From: Micropruina glycogenica
GTDB taxonomy: Bacteria; Actinomycetota; Actinomycetes; Propionibacteriales; Propionibacteriaceae
Direction: 5' to 3'
NCBI RefSeq assembly: GCF_900289045.1
Contig: NZ_LT985188.1
Location: 1,364,001-1,428,000 of the forward strand
Length of the DNA: 64,000 nucleotides
Shown: positions 17,849-28,235 of the stretch, piece by piece
Numbering within the stretch: the first letter of the stretch is position 1
How the letters are laid out: every line of letters begins with the position of its first letter
Notes under the pieces: generated by a model
What the model was told of the DNA's origin: nothing
The model's database searches: none
The model's input: the letters and a program-made list of their open reading frames with translations, nothing else
Made by a program: the position numbers and the translations under genes

Positions 17849-20800
17849 GCGCGTCGTCCGTGCTGCGCAGCCTCGCCGGCGAGGTGATCGACTTTCTGGT
17901 GTTCGTCGGCGAACTGCTGGGCGGCGCCAGCGCCGATCAGGCCCGCGAGGCGATTCTGCGCGACCTCGGGGCCAAGCCGGGCAGCGGCGGGTTGGTGCTG
18001 CCGGCCGCGTCCATGGATTCGGTCAAGGCCTACCGCGACTCGATCGACACCGACCTGCAGGCCGACATCGCGGCAGCCGCCGACATCGCGATCGTGATCA
18101 ACGCGATCATCGAGCAGATCGAGACCTGGGGCGGATCCGACTGGTCAGGCCGCACCGACACCCTGATCACCAGCCTGTTCGACGTGCTGGGCCGCACCTA
18201 CGTGCGGCAACGCTGGCCCAAGCTGTTTCTGGTGATCGAGGCGCTGGCGGTGGCCGGCGAACTCACCGGCTCGCTGGGCCCCGGCGAACAGGCGCTGCCG
18301 CACCGCTCGGGCGGCGACACCCACCCCGGCCGGTTCTTCGACTCGCTGCTGACCATTCTGAAGTTCGTCTGGAACCCCGGCCGAACCCTCGACGACCTGG
18401 ACGACACCCGCGAGTGGGCCACCGGCTCGACCCTGAACACCGCCCGCGACGAGTCGTTTCTGGTCATCGACGGCCTGATTCGCGGCATCGTCGCCGCCAT
18501 CGCGGTGATCGACCAGACCAAGGACGAGTTCGACGAGAACATTCTCAGCGACGTGATCGTCGGCTGGGACGGCAAGGGCCTCGACATCGACTCCGACGAG
18601 CGGCCCTCGGCGGCCGACCTGCTGGCCAGCCGCATGGTGTCGCTGTCGCTGCTGCACGAAGCCGACTCGGCCACCGAAGAGCTGAAGGTGACCTGGCTCT
18701 ACCTGCCGCGCCGGCTGGGCAACCCCGCCCGGCCGCACCAAGTGTTCCTCGCCCTCGGTGGCGCGCTGAGCATCGACCAGGTGCTCAACCCGCAGCGCAG
18801 CAGCCACTCGCCCGAGTGGCGGTTCAGGGTCGGGCTGAAGAGCGACGCCGGGGCCGCGCTGCTGATCAGTGGTGACGGCGTCGAGGCCAGCCCTGAGGCG
18901 TCCGGGCTGCAGGCGAGCTTCGGCTACGTGGCCACCCCCGACTCCAGCGGCATCAGCTACGCCCTGCCGCGGGCCACCGGCATGCGGGTCGAACTGGGCG
19001 GACTGTCGTTTCTGCTCACCCTGTCGGCCACCGGGGCCCGGGTGCTGGCGGTGTTCGACAGCTGCGCCCTGGTGGTGGACGGTTCGAGCGCCGACAGCTT
19101 CATGCGCAAGCTGCTGGGCGGCCGTCCGTACCGCACGATGTTCGGCTTCAGCCTGGGTTACGACTCGAACCTCGGCTTCATTCACGAACTGCACCGGGTG
19201 AGCGGCAAGGACGCCACCGGCGCCACCGTGCCGTTCGACTCGGCCGGGCCGGCGGGGCCGTCCGACCTCGACTTGACCCTGCCGCTGGGCGGCGGCGGCG
19301 CGCTGGGCATCAACCCGCTCGAGGTGGTGCTGCGGGTGGCCTGGCGCAGTGCGGACGCCCCCGCCACCGGCTGGGCGGTCGCCGCGGGCGGGCTGATCAC
19401 GTTCAGCGTCACCTGGGGCCCCCTGTACCTGCGGGTCGACCAACTCGGGCTGCTCGCCGAACTCGACACCATGAAGCTGCAGAAAGACCGCAACCTGGGC
19501 CTGGTCGACGCGCACGTCGACGCCAGCCTGCCCACCGGCATCGCGCTGAACATCGATGCCGGCGCGATCAGCGGCGGCGGGGCGATTCACCACGATCCGG
19601 CCTCGGGCGACTACTACGGCGCGGTGGTGCTGCGCATCGCCAAGCGGGTCACGCTGACCTGCCTGGGCCTGGTGTCGACCCGCGACGGCCAGGGCAACCA
19701 GCTCACCTCGTTCATTCTGATCGGCACGGTCGAGCACCTCGGGCTGACCGCCGGCTTCATCACCCTGGACGGCCTGGGCGTGCTGTACGCCGCCGACCGC
19801 ACCCTCGACGTGCCCGCCGTACGCGCCGCACTGCCGTCCGGCAAGCTCAAATACCTGCTCTTTCCGGCCGACCCGGTGAAGACGCTGCCCGAGATGGTGG
19901 CCGGCCTGCGCACCTTCTTTCCACCCAAGGAAGGCACCCACATCTACGGGCTGCTGGTGAAGCTGACCTTCGGCAACGCCGACCATCCGCTGCTGCGGGC
20001 CGACCTGGCGTTGATGCTCGAACGCGACGGCAACACCGACACCTCGCGGCTGCTGGTGCTGGGCCGGGTCAGTTCGGTGCTGCCGCAGGAGCAGGCGGCC
20101 GTGCTCACGCTGAACCTCGACGTGGTGGGCGAGTTCGACTTCGACACCGGCTTCGCCGCCCTCGACGCGGTGCTGTACGAGTCGAAGCTGTTCGGCCGGT
20201 TCACCCTCACCGGCGCGGCGGCGTTCCGGCGGGCCCGCGGCCTCGGCTTCGCGCTTGCCATCGGCGGGTTCAACCCGCGGTTCACCCCGCCGGCCGGCTT
20301 CCCGGTGGTGCCGCGGGTCACCGTGGCGTTGACCAGCGGCGACAACCCCAAGCTGATCATCGAGGCCTACCTGGCGATCACGCCCAACACGCTGCAGTTC
20401 GGCTGCACCGCCTCGCTGTACGCGGCGGCGTTCGGGTTCTCGATCCAGGGCTACATCGGCTTCGACGTGCTGATCGCCTTCTGGCCGCCGCACTTCATCG
20501 CCGACTTCAAAGCCGGCGTGCAGCTCAAGCGGGGCAGCCGCAGCCTGTTCAAGGTCGACGTGAGTGGCACCCTCGAAGGCCCGCTGCCGCTGCGCGTGGC
20601 CGGCAAGGCCACCTTCGGCATTCTGTGGTGGGACTACACGGTCTCGTTCGACAAGACCATCATCGGCGGCAGCAACTCGGTGGTCAGCGAGCTGCTGGAC
20701 GTGCTCACCGAGCTGCTCACCCGGCTCGACGACCCGGCCAGCTGGCGCACCGAGCTGCCGTCCACCGCCGGGCAACTCGTCGGGGTGCGCACCAACCCGG

Positions 20801-21345
20801 CCACCGACGGGCTGTCGCTGCACCCGCTGGGCCGGGTCGTGGTGCAGCAGGGCCTGGTGCCGCTGGGCCTTGATCGCGACATCGACCGCGTCGGCGCCTT
20901 CGTGCCGTCGAACGAGCGGCGGTTCCGCATCACCGCGGCGCGGGTCGGCGGCCGCACCTTCACCGACTTCGACACGGTGCACGACGAGTTTCCCGATAGC
21001 CAGTTCTTCGAACTCACCGAGGCCGAACGGCTGTCGGCTCCCGGCATGGTGGTGCGTCAGGCGGGTGTCGGCTTCGGCGACGACGGGTACGACACCGATC
21101 CTTCGCTGGGCGTGCCGGCCCCCTTCCACTACACCGAGATCGTGGTCGGCGACGACGGCGTGCCGGTGCTGCAGCCCGAGCCGCAGCCGGCGCCGCGCGA
21201 GCACGTGCTGGCGGGCCTGCGCATCAGCGCATCGGCGCGGGCGCTGACCCGCACCGCGCCGTCCGACAGGTTCTCGGGCGTGCGGCGCACCGACGCGCCC
21301 AGGCTGGCGACCCTCGGCCTGGCCCGGACGGCGGGGGTGTCATGA
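17845..21345 (+). CDS. DUF6603-type large beta-rich protein of five-gene operon
   Basis: 1166 residues from the ATG at 17845 (ATGA overlap with the metallophosphatase stop). The first 230 residues are helical (LRSLAGEVIDFLVFVGELLG...). From about 430 to 960 it is glycine-rich and beta-rich, with repeated blocks (GPLYLRVDQLGLLAEL, AGAISGGGAIHHDPASGDYY, AVVLRIAKRVTLTCLGLVS, FGFSIQGYIGFDVLIAFWPP) as in proteins labelled DUF6603, by recall. The C-terminal 100 residues contain YTEIVVGDDGVPVLQPEPQP. No transmembrane helix or signal peptide is clear. Function is unknown; size, beta content and context suggest a structural component. The long antisense frame across this gene is a codon-bias shadow. 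Confidence 0.7.
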   Translation: MSASSVLRSLAGEVIDFLVFVGELLGGASADQAREAILRDLGAKPGSGGLVLPAASMDSVKAYRDSIDTDLQADIAAAADIAIVINAIIEQIETWGGSDWSGRTDTLITSLFDVLGRTYVRQRWPKLFLVIEALAVAGELTGSLGPGEQALPHRSGGDTHPGRFFDSLLTILKFVWNPGRTLDDLDDTREWATGSTLNTARDESFLVIDGLIRGIVAAIAVIDQTKDEFDENILSDVIVGWDGKGLDIDSDERPSAADLLASRMVSLSLLHEADSATEELKVTWLYLPRRLGNPARPHQVFLALGGALSIDQVLNPQRSSHSPEWRFRVGLKSDAGAALLISGDGVEASPEASGLQASFGYVATPDSSGISYALPRATGMRVELGGLSFLLTLSATGARVLAVFDSCALVVDGSSADSFMRKLLGGRPYRTMFGFSLGYDSNLGFIHELHRVSGKDATGATVPFDSAGPAGPSDLDLTLPLGGGGALGINPLEVVLRVAWRSADAPATGWAVAAGGLITFSVTWGPLYLRVDQLGLLAELDTMKLQKDRNLGLVDAHVDASLPTGIALNIDAGAISGGGAIHHDPASGDYYGAVVLRIAKRVTLTCLGLVSTRDGQGNQLTSFILIGTVEHLGLTAGFITLDGLGVLYAADRTLDVPAVRAALPSGKLKYLLFPADPVKTLPEMVAGLRTFFPPKEGTHIYGLLVKLTFGNADHPLLRADLALMLERDGNTDTSRLLVLGRVSSVLPQEQAAVLTLNLDVVGEFDFDTGFAALDAVLYESKLFGRFTLTGAAAFRRARGLGFALAIGGFNPRFTPPAGFPVVPRVTVALTSGDNPKLIIEAYLAITPNTLQFGCTASLYAAAFGFSIQGYIGFDVLIAFWPPHFIADFKAGVQLKRGSRSLFKVDVSGTLEGPLPLRVAGKATFGILWWDYTVSFDKTIIGGSNSVVSELLDVLTELLTRLDDPASWRTELPSTAGQLVGVRTNPATDGLSLHPLGRVVVQQGLVPLGLDRDIDRVGAFVPSNERRFRITAARVGGRTFTDFDTVHDEFPDSQFFELTEAERLSAPGMVVRQAGVGFGDDGYDTDPSLGVPAPFHYTEIVVGDDGVPVLQPEPQPAPREHVLAGLRISASARALTRTAPSDRFSGVRRTDAPRLATLGLARTAGVS

Positions 21346-24155
21346 CCGAGCCCGCCCTGCTGTTTCTGCCCTGGGTGCGCCGGGGAGGCGCGCTGAGCCT
21401 GCCGCCCGACCTGCCGAGCGGTCATCCGCCCAGCCACGTCAGCACCACCGTCGGGGTGAGCGTGAACGATCGGCCGGGCGCCGACGTGCCGGTGCAGCTG
21501 CTCGGCCCCGGCGACGTCACCGGTGTGGCGCCGCAGCAGGTGATTCGCAGCGACCCGGCCCCCAACGCCCGCACCTTCGAGTCGAACTACCTCGCCTTGG
21601 TGGAGTTCGACGACCCGGGCCTGCCCTGGCTGTTCACCCCGGCGTCCGCGTCGGACGGCAAGCTGCGGCCCTGGCTCTGCCTGGTGGTGGTGCGCGAGCA
21701 GCCCGGCGTGCGACTGCTGCCGGCCGGCAAGGGTGCGCTGCCGGTGCTGCACGTCGGCACCCCCGCCCGTCCGGAGGTCGAGCTGCCGAACCTGGCCGAC
21801 TCGTGGGCGTGGGCGCACGCCCAGGTGGCCCTCGACGGGGCGGCCGGCTCAGCGGCCGTGGCGGCGGCGCTGGCCGGCGATCCGGCCCGCAACCTGTCGC
21901 GCCTGATGTGCGGACGGCTACTCGCCGAGCAGACCCCGTACCTGGCCTGCGTGGTGCCCACCTTCGAGGCCGGACGGCGGGCCGGGCTGGGCGACGACCC
22001 GGGCGACGCCCAAGGCCCGGCCTGGACGATCGCCGACGGCATGGGCACCGTCGAGCTGCCGGTGTACCACCATTGGCGGTTCGCCACCGGGCCGAGCGGC
22101 GACTTCCAGTCGCTGGCGCTGGCGATTCGGGGCCGTCCGGTCGAGGACGGCTTCGGATTGCGGCCGATCGACCTGTCGACCGCCGGGCTGGGGCTGAGCG
22201 GCACCGACGACGCCCAGGAACTGCTCGGCGGCGCGCTGCTGGCCCTGGACGCCCCTACCCAGCGGTGGAGCGACCCGGCGCTGCCCGATCGGTTCTCAGC
22301 TGCGCTCGAGCCGGTGCTCAACGCTCCCGATTCGGCGCCGGCCGCCGAGCCCCTGCTGGCCCCGCCGCGGTACGGCTCGGCCTACCGCACGCCGGCCACG
22401 CTCGCCTCGGGCAGTTGGTACGAGCAGCTCAACCTCGACCCGGCCGCGCGGGTGGCGGCGGCGTTGGGCACGCTGGTGATCCAGCGCCAGCAAGAGACCT
22501 TGGCCGCGGCCGCCTGGGAACAGTCCGCCGACCTGTCGGCAGCGACCCGGGTGGTGGGGTTGGCCGGGCTCGGCTTCGCGCTGGCCGACAGCCTGCACCG
22601 GCGGCACGTGGCGCCGCTGTCGCCCGAGGTGGGGCTGTTCGTGCTGGCCCCGCTGCGCGCGGCCATGATGACCGCACCACCCGCCTCGGGCGGGCAGAGC
22701 TTCGCCGTGCAGTGGAACCGGGCCCGGCTGCCGGGCGCCGCGCTCGGCTCGGCCGTCCGCCGGGTCACCCGGGTGCGCGGCCCGGCCGTCCGCACCGCCG
22801 AGCGCGACGGCACCATGCCGCCGCTGCTCGACTGGATCGGCAGCATGGTGCCCAGCGCCCGGCTGGCGCGCAGCTTCGCGGCCCCCAGCGGCCCGCTCAC
22901 CTTCGACGGTGTCGGCCCGACGGTGCCGTCCGCGCGCGTGCTCTCTTGGGCGGCGCTCACCGCCGACGCGGTCACGAATTCAATGCCCCACCCGGGCTTC
23001 GCGCTGTCGGCCACCCCGGCCCCGGCGGGTCCGCGACCTTTTCCGCTGCCGGGCGGGATCGTCACCGGAGGGGTGTTCACCGAGGCGGTGGGCGGGCCGG
23101 CGGCCCGCCCGGCGCTGCGCCGGCCCGACGATGGCGGCGGCCCGAGCCCGATCCGGCGGCGACCGGGTGACGGCGGGGAGCCCCCAGATCCGCCGGATCC
23201 GCCCGATCTGCCGGATCGGCCCCACCACCCACCCCCGCGCGACAGTGCCGCCGCGGCGCTCTTCCGCACCGTGGCGGCCAAGCAGCTCGGCCGCTTCGCG
23301 CCGGTCACTGCTGACTCGGGCACCGCGACCGGCACCGTGGTGCTCGGCACCCTGATGGCCGAGGCGGTGGCGCTCACCGCGCCGATGCGCACGTTCACGG
23401 CCGCGATCGGTGCGCTGTTCACCACCGCGCCGGCACCCGCCACCGATGACACCCCCATGCCCGACCTGCGGTTCACCCCCCGGTTCGACTCCCCGATGGC
23501 GCACTCGTTGGCCGAACTGGGCGAGCAGTGGCTGCTGCCGGGGCTGGCCGGCGTGCCCGCCAACACCGCCCTGGGTCTGCGCACCAACGGCGCCTTCGTC
23601 GAGGCGTTCATGGTCGGGCTCAACCACGAGTTCGGCCGTGAACTGCTCTGGCGCGAGTTCCCCACCCGGCTGACCGCCACCTTCTTCGACCGGTTCTGGG
23701 ACGCCGCGGTGGCCCCCACCGAGCCGCCCGACATTCCCCAACTGGACCAGTGGGCCGACCGCGCGCTGGGCGCGCCGACGATTCGTCCCGAGCGGTTCGT
23801 GTTGCTGCTGCGCAGCGAGCTGATGCGCCGCTTCCCCGACGCGGTGGTCACCGCCACCAAGCGCGGCGCCGCGCCCGGCCAGGCCCTGCTGCCCACCTTC
23901 CGCGGTTCGCTCGACCCCGACGTCACCTTCTTCGGGTTCGCGATTCCGCTGGCCGATGCCGACCAGTACGCGATCAGCATCGCCGAGCAGCCGGGTGCGC
24001 CGCGGTTCGGTTTCGAGGTGGGCGAGGCTCCGAGTGACGTGAGTCACGCGCCGGCGACGGACGCCTCGGCGGCCAAACTCGCCGGGCGGCTGCGCCAGTT
24101 GCCGTCCCGCATCACGATTCCGGTGCAGGTGCTGATGAGGAAGCCCGAGTCATGA
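21342..24155 (+). CDS. Unknown 937-residue protein of five-gene operon
   Basis: It begins MTEPALLFLPWVRRG and is coupled to the previous gene by ATGA. Recognisable blocks: ARTFESNYLALVEFDDPGLP followed by WLFTPA and LRPWLCLVVV (residues about 75-125), VYHHWRFATGPSGDFQSLA (about 240), a Pro/Asp-rich linker (PPDPPDPPDLPDRPHHPPP, about 610-630), and a C-terminal part with NHEFGRELLWREFPTR and RPERFVLLLRSELMRRFPDA then DVTFFGFAIPLADA. I recall similar blocks only in uncharacterised proteins next to the same kinds of neighbours. No enzyme motif, signal peptide or membrane helix is visible. The linker suggests two separable globular halves. Confidence 0.75.
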   Translation: MTEPALLFLPWVRRGGALSLPPDLPSGHPPSHVSTTVGVSVNDRPGADVPVQLLGPGDVTGVAPQQVIRSDPAPNARTFESNYLALVEFDDPGLPWLFTPASASDGKLRPWLCLVVVREQPGVRLLPAGKGALPVLHVGTPARPEVELPNLADSWAWAHAQVALDGAAGSAAVAAALAGDPARNLSRLMCGRLLAEQTPYLACVVPTFEAGRRAGLGDDPGDAQGPAWTIADGMGTVELPVYHHWRFATGPSGDFQSLALAIRGRPVEDGFGLRPIDLSTAGLGLSGTDDAQELLGGALLALDAPTQRWSDPALPDRFSAALEPVLNAPDSAPAAEPLLAPPRYGSAYRTPATLASGSWYEQLNLDPAARVAAALGTLVIQRQQETLAAAAWEQSADLSAATRVVGLAGLGFALADSLHRRHVAPLSPEVGLFVLAPLRAAMMTAPPASGGQSFAVQWNRARLPGAALGSAVRRVTRVRGPAVRTAERDGTMPPLLDWIGSMVPSARLARSFAAPSGPLTFDGVGPTVPSARVLSWAALTADAVTNSMPHPGFALSATPAPAGPRPFPLPGGIVTGGVFTEAVGGPAARPALRRPDDGGGPSPIRRRPGDGGEPPDPPDPPDLPDRPHHPPPRDSAAAALFRTVAAKQLGRFAPVTADSGTATGTVVLGTLMAEAVALTAPMRTFTAAIGALFTTAPAPATDDTPMPDLRFTPRFDSPMAHSLAELGEQWLLPGLAGVPANTALGLRTNGAFVEAFMVGLNHEFGRELLWREFPTRLTATFFDRFWDAAVAPTEPPDIPQLDQWADRALGAPTIRPERFVLLLRSELMRRFPDAVVTATKRGAAPGQALLPTFRGSLDPDVTFFGFAIPLADADQYAISIAEQPGAPRFGFEVGEAPSDVSHAPATDASAAKLAGRLRQLPSRITIPVQVLMRKPES

Positions 24156-27100
24156 CCGCCGCCGTGAACCTCGGCCCGCTCACCGCCGACGCCCTGCTGG
24201 CCGACGCCCGGCTGAGCGGCGAGCTCGGCCCGGGCAGTCACCCGCTGGCGCTTTTGCCGGTGCGGCTCGAAACTCGCTACGCCGGCGGCGAGTTGCTGGT
24301 GCGCATCTACCCCGACCAGGTGCACGTCGACGCGCACGACGAGCGGCTGTCGGCGGCCGAGCAACAGGCCGGGCAGGACTTCTGGCGCGCCCAGTGGCGC
24401 ACCGGTGCGAACCAGGCGCGGCAACAGCGCATCTGGGCTCCGCTGGCCGGCCGCTACGGCGCCGGCCGGGCCGGCTGGGTGGTGCGCGCGACTCGTCCGA
24501 GCAACGGCACGCAGCGGCCGACGGGCGAGGTGGGCGACGACGCGCCGCTCGCGGTCGAACCGTCGTTCGCCCCCATCGACACCACGGACGAGCGCCGCAC
24601 CCCCGTCGCCCGGCTGCTGCCGGCCCGCTGGACGGTGACCGCGTACGCGGGCGGCCAGGTGCTGGCGGTGGCCACCGGCGCACCGATCACCATCGACCCC
24701 GCGGTCGGCCCCGACCTGGCCGCTCCGCTGGTGGGCGACGCCGACGATCACGAGGTGGCCGCGGTCGACACCGGCATGAACTGGTTGGTCGACTTCGCCG
24801 GCGCCGAGCAGCTGGGCATGGCGGTGCGGCTGCCGGTGACCGGCCCCGTCGACCTGCTGGTGGCCACCGGGGTGCGGGGCGTCGACCCGGCGGCGGGAGC
24901 CGTCCAGTTGGCGGCGCTGTTGCAGGCGCAGCGGTATTCGGCCGGGCTGGGTTTTCTGCCGCCCGAGGCGCCGACGAACAACTCAGACGCGGCCGGCTCG
25001 GCGTGGTCGAGCGGCGAGGTGGGTGCCTGGTCGGCGGCCGATACCGAACCCGCGACCGGTTCGGTGGGGGCGGCCACGGCGGTGGCGCTCGGCGTGGCAC
25101 TGCCCGGGTCGCTGCCCCACGCGGGCGACACCGACGATCTCACCGCCCCGATGACGCGCGCTCTGTGGCCGGCGACGTGGGGGTACTGGCTGGCCCAGTT
25201 CGCCGGGGTGGACGGCGCGAGCACCGACTGGGGCCGTGACTTCGCCGTGCGGTTCCTGAGGCCGGGCGGGCCGCTGCCCACGCTGCGGGTCGGACGGCAG
25301 CCGTACGGCCTGCTGCCCGTCACCTCGGTGGGCCGGTTCGCCGGCGACCCCCGGTCGACCCGGCTGAGCCGGGTGATCGCCGGGCTGCGCGACGGCGCGT
25401 GGCGGCCGGCCGTCGACCTGGCCCCCAGGGTCGGCCGGGCCGACGTGGCCACCGACCTGGTCGACGTGCTGAGGCTCGAGGGACGCTCCGACGACCTTCG
25501 GCTGCGGCGCAGCATGGGCGCGCGGTTCGCCGACAACCTGCAGCGGTTACTGGGCGCGGCGACGACCGAGGGCGGGTTCTGGAATGCAGCCCGCGACCGG
25601 TCGCTGCCGCTGGCCAACGCGGCCGGGCTGGGCCTGGTGCCGGGGGCACTCACGGTGCACGAGCCGTCCACACACCCGGTGACGCTGCCGCTGGTGGCGC
25701 CCTCGACCGACCTGGGTTTCATCGCCGCGCTGCTGGCCGCCGACCCCGACGCCCTGGCCGGCGCCACCGACGCCCCGGTGTCGGTGCTGGCCGCGCTGCT
25801 GCGGCACGGGCTGCTGCGCGAGCACGCCGACGCCGCCGCCCGGCTGCTGTCGCTCGGCGCCGCCGACGCCGAGTTCTACGGCTTCGGCGACGACGCCACC
25901 GGCTGGACGGCCCGGCGCGCCACCGTGCTGCCCGACGGCCACACCGTGGCGCAGCGCCTGGCCGACGGACCCGTGGGCTCGCTGACCGACTTCCGGACGG
26001 CCGTGAACACCCTGGCGGCGGCGTCCGTGCCCGCTCTGGAGCGGCAGTTGCTGCAGTCGATCGACGCCACCTCGCACCGGCTGGACGCCTGGGCCACCGC
26101 GCTGGCCACCGCCCGGCTCGACGAGGTGCGCACGGCCAACCCCGACGGCGTGCTGATCGGCGGGTACGGCTGGGTGGAGGGGCTGGCCCCCACGACCAGC
26201 GCTGCGGCCACGCCACTGCCGACCGGAGAGCCGGGGCCGCTGCTGGCGGCGCAGAGCGACCCCGGGTTCGTCCATGCCCCCTCGGTGCACCAGGCGCAGG
26301 TCGCCGCCCTGGCCCGCAACGCCCACCTGGCCCACGGCGGGGGCGAGCACGACCCGTTTGCGGTCAGCCTGACCTCAGAGCGGGTGCGGCTGGCCCGCTG
26401 GCTCTTCGACGGCGTGCGCGCGGGCCGCAGCCTGGGGGCCGTGCTCGGTTACCTGGTCGAGCGCGACCTGCACGAACGCCGCCTCGACTTCGCCGTGCTG
26501 CCGGCCCGTGAGGTGTGCCCGCTGCCCGGGCAGGAGGCCTTCTCGCTCGAAGCCAGGCGGCTCGACGGCCTGCGGCTGCACCAGTTGTGGGCGGGCAGCG
26601 AAGATCACGCGGTCGATCACCTGGTGTCGATGAGCCGCACCCCCACCGACGACGAACGCCGTCGCGCCGTGGGCGTGCTGCGCCGGCTGGCCGCAGCCGT
26701 CGACGCAGCGGCCGACGCCCTGCAGGCCGAGCAGGTGCACCAGTTCGCCCGGGGCGATCTCAGCCGGGCGGTCAGCAGCGTGGCCGACCTCGACCGCGGC
26801 CTGGCTCCCCCGCCCGAGCTGGACTTTCTGGCCACACCACGCACCGGGGCCGCGGTCACCCACCGGGTGGTCGTGCTTTTCGACCCCGACGCCGCCCCGG
26901 CCGCCGGCTGGGCAACCGCGGCGACGTCGCCGTCCGCGGCCGCCGAACCGGCACTGGACGCCTGGCTGAGCCACCAGCTCGGGCCCGCGATCGGACGGGT
27001 GCTGCGCCTGGCCGGTGAGCCGCCCGTCGACGTGCCGTGGGGCAGCCTCGGCATGGCGGCCGGCGATTTCGTGCGGTTGGCCGGTGGCGGCTCGGCGTTG

Positions 27101-28234
27101 CGCGAACTCGCCGTGCGGGCGGCGGTGGCGGCGGGCCGTCCGGTCGACGTCGCCGAGCTGACGCCAGACGACGACCTGCTGGCCCTGCTCGAACTGGGCG
27201 GCTCGCTGGCGGCCCTGGTGGCCTCGGCCAAGGGGCTGGACGGCGCCGCCCTCCAGCCGCCGCACGCCGACCCGGTGCCCGGCGTCGACCTGCCCGAACT
27301 GGCCGCCCGCGCGGCGGCGGCCCGGCGTGCGCTCGGCGCGGTGGTCGACCGGTTGAACGCCGCCCTGGCGACCCCCGACGACAGCGACGCTCTGCAGGCG
27401 GCCGTGGTGGCATCGTGGCCGTTCGCGGTGGGCGAGGCGGGGCTGCCGACGGTGAAGTCCGGGTGGGTGGCGGCCGCCGCCCGGGTGCTGGCCGACCTGA
27501 CCGCCCGGCTGGCCGAACCGGTCGCGGCGAGCGACGATGCCGCAGCCCTGGGTCGCGAACTGGCGGCCCTGCAGGGGCCGGGCTTCGTGGCGGTGCCCAG
27601 GTTCACGGCCGGCACCATGCCCGACCTGATCGCCTCGCGCGACGACCCCGCGCTGGTCGGCGGCGACCCCCTGGCCGCCGAGGTGTGGGTGACCCGCATG
27701 GAGCGAGTGCGCGAGCCCTTGGCGCGGTTGGGCATCGCGGCGCGTGAGGCCGAGGCCCTCGGCGGGCCGGCCTTCGAGCCGGTGGTGGCACAGGTGCCCT
27801 ACCACCCGGGTGACACCTGGAACGCCTTGCCGGCGCCCCATTACGTCGATGCGGCGACCTCGCTGCTGCTGATCGGCGGGCCGGTGCTGCGTGCAGGCGC
27901 CACCCTCGCCGGGCTGCTGGCCGACGAGTGGGCCGAAGTGGTGCCGTCGGCGTCCGAGACCACCGGGGTGGCCTTTCGCTACGACCCGCCGGAATCGATG
28001 GCGCCCCAGGCGATTCTGCTGGCCGTGCCGCCGGTACTCGACGAGCCGTGGACGGTGGGCCGACTCAACCAGGTGCTGGTCGAGACCCTCGAACTGGCGC
28101 ACCTGCGGGCCGTGCCGCCCGAGGCGCTGGGGCCTGCCCGGCAGTATCTGCCGGCCGCGGTGCTGGCGTTCAACGCCGAAGGCGACGCGCCCTCCACCGA
28201 TCCCAACGGGCTGACCCCGGCGGCGGGAGGCTGA
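24152..28234 (+). CDS. Unknown 1360-residue protein of five-gene operon
   Basis: The longest protein of the window, coupled by ATGA. The N-terminus has LALLPVRLETRYAGGELLVR then IYPDQVHVDAHDERL (about 30-65), the central part is alanine-rich and helical, and the C-terminus carries YHPGDTWNALPAPHY, AGLLADEWAEVVPS, ETTGVAFRYDPPESMAPQAI and RLNQVLVETLELAHLRAV. From memory these are conserved blocks of a family without known function that travels with the 937- and 577-residue types. No catalytic motif, membrane span or export signal is evident. A large scaffold or tail-like structural role is possible but unproven. Confidence 0.75.
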   Translation: MTAAVNLGPLTADALLADARLSGELGPGSHPLALLPVRLETRYAGGELLVRIYPDQVHVDAHDERLSAAEQQAGQDFWRAQWRTGANQARQQRIWAPLAGRYGAGRAGWVVRATRPSNGTQRPTGEVGDDAPLAVEPSFAPIDTTDERRTPVARLLPARWTVTAYAGGQVLAVATGAPITIDPAVGPDLAAPLVGDADDHEVAAVDTGMNWLVDFAGAEQLGMAVRLPVTGPVDLLVATGVRGVDPAAGAVQLAALLQAQRYSAGLGFLPPEAPTNNSDAAGSAWSSGEVGAWSAADTEPATGSVGAATAVALGVALPGSLPHAGDTDDLTAPMTRALWPATWGYWLAQFAGVDGASTDWGRDFAVRFLRPGGPLPTLRVGRQPYGLLPVTSVGRFAGDPRSTRLSRVIAGLRDGAWRPAVDLAPRVGRADVATDLVDVLRLEGRSDDLRLRRSMGARFADNLQRLLGAATTEGGFWNAARDRSLPLANAAGLGLVPGALTVHEPSTHPVTLPLVAPSTDLGFIAALLAADPDALAGATDAPVSVLAALLRHGLLREHADAAARLLSLGAADAEFYGFGDDATGWTARRATVLPDGHTVAQRLADGPVGSLTDFRTAVNTLAAASVPALERQLLQSIDATSHRLDAWATALATARLDEVRTANPDGVLIGGYGWVEGLAPTTSAAATPLPTGEPGPLLAAQSDPGFVHAPSVHQAQVAALARNAHLAHGGGEHDPFAVSLTSERVRLARWLFDGVRAGRSLGAVLGYLVERDLHERRLDFAVLPAREVCPLPGQEAFSLEARRLDGLRLHQLWAGSEDHAVDHLVSMSRTPTDDERRRAVGVLRRLAAAVDAAADALQAEQVHQFARGDLSRAVSSVADLDRGLAPPPELDFLATPRTGAAVTHRVVVLFDPDAAPAAGWATAATSPSAAAEPALDAWLSHQLGPAIGRVLRLAGEPPVDVPWGSLGMAAGDFVRLAGGGSALRELAVRAAVAAGRPVDVAELTPDDDLLALLELGGSLAALVASAKGLDGAALQPPHADPVPGVDLPELAARAAAARRALGAVVDRLNAALATPDDSDALQAAVVASWPFAVGEAGLPTVKSGWVAAAARVLADLTARLAEPVAASDDAAALGRELAALQGPGFVAVPRFTAGTMPDLIASRDDPALVGGDPLAAEVWVTRMERVREPLARLGIAAREAEALGGPAFEPVVAQVPYHPGDTWNALPAPHYVDAATSLLLIGGPVLRAGATLAGLLADEWAEVVPSASETTGVAFRYDPPESMAPQAILLAVPPVLDEPWTVGRLNQVLVETLELAHLRAVPPEALGPARQYLPAAVLAFNAEGDAPSTDPNGLTPAAGG

Positions 28235-28235
28235 C

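Noticed and set aside
18145-21204. 1019-codon open frame on the minus strand, opposite the DUF6603-type gene
   Set aside because: High GC leaves few stops in the complementary frame. The translation is Gln/Val/Arg/His-rich with no domain, and the plus-strand gene has coupled starts and conserved blocks.
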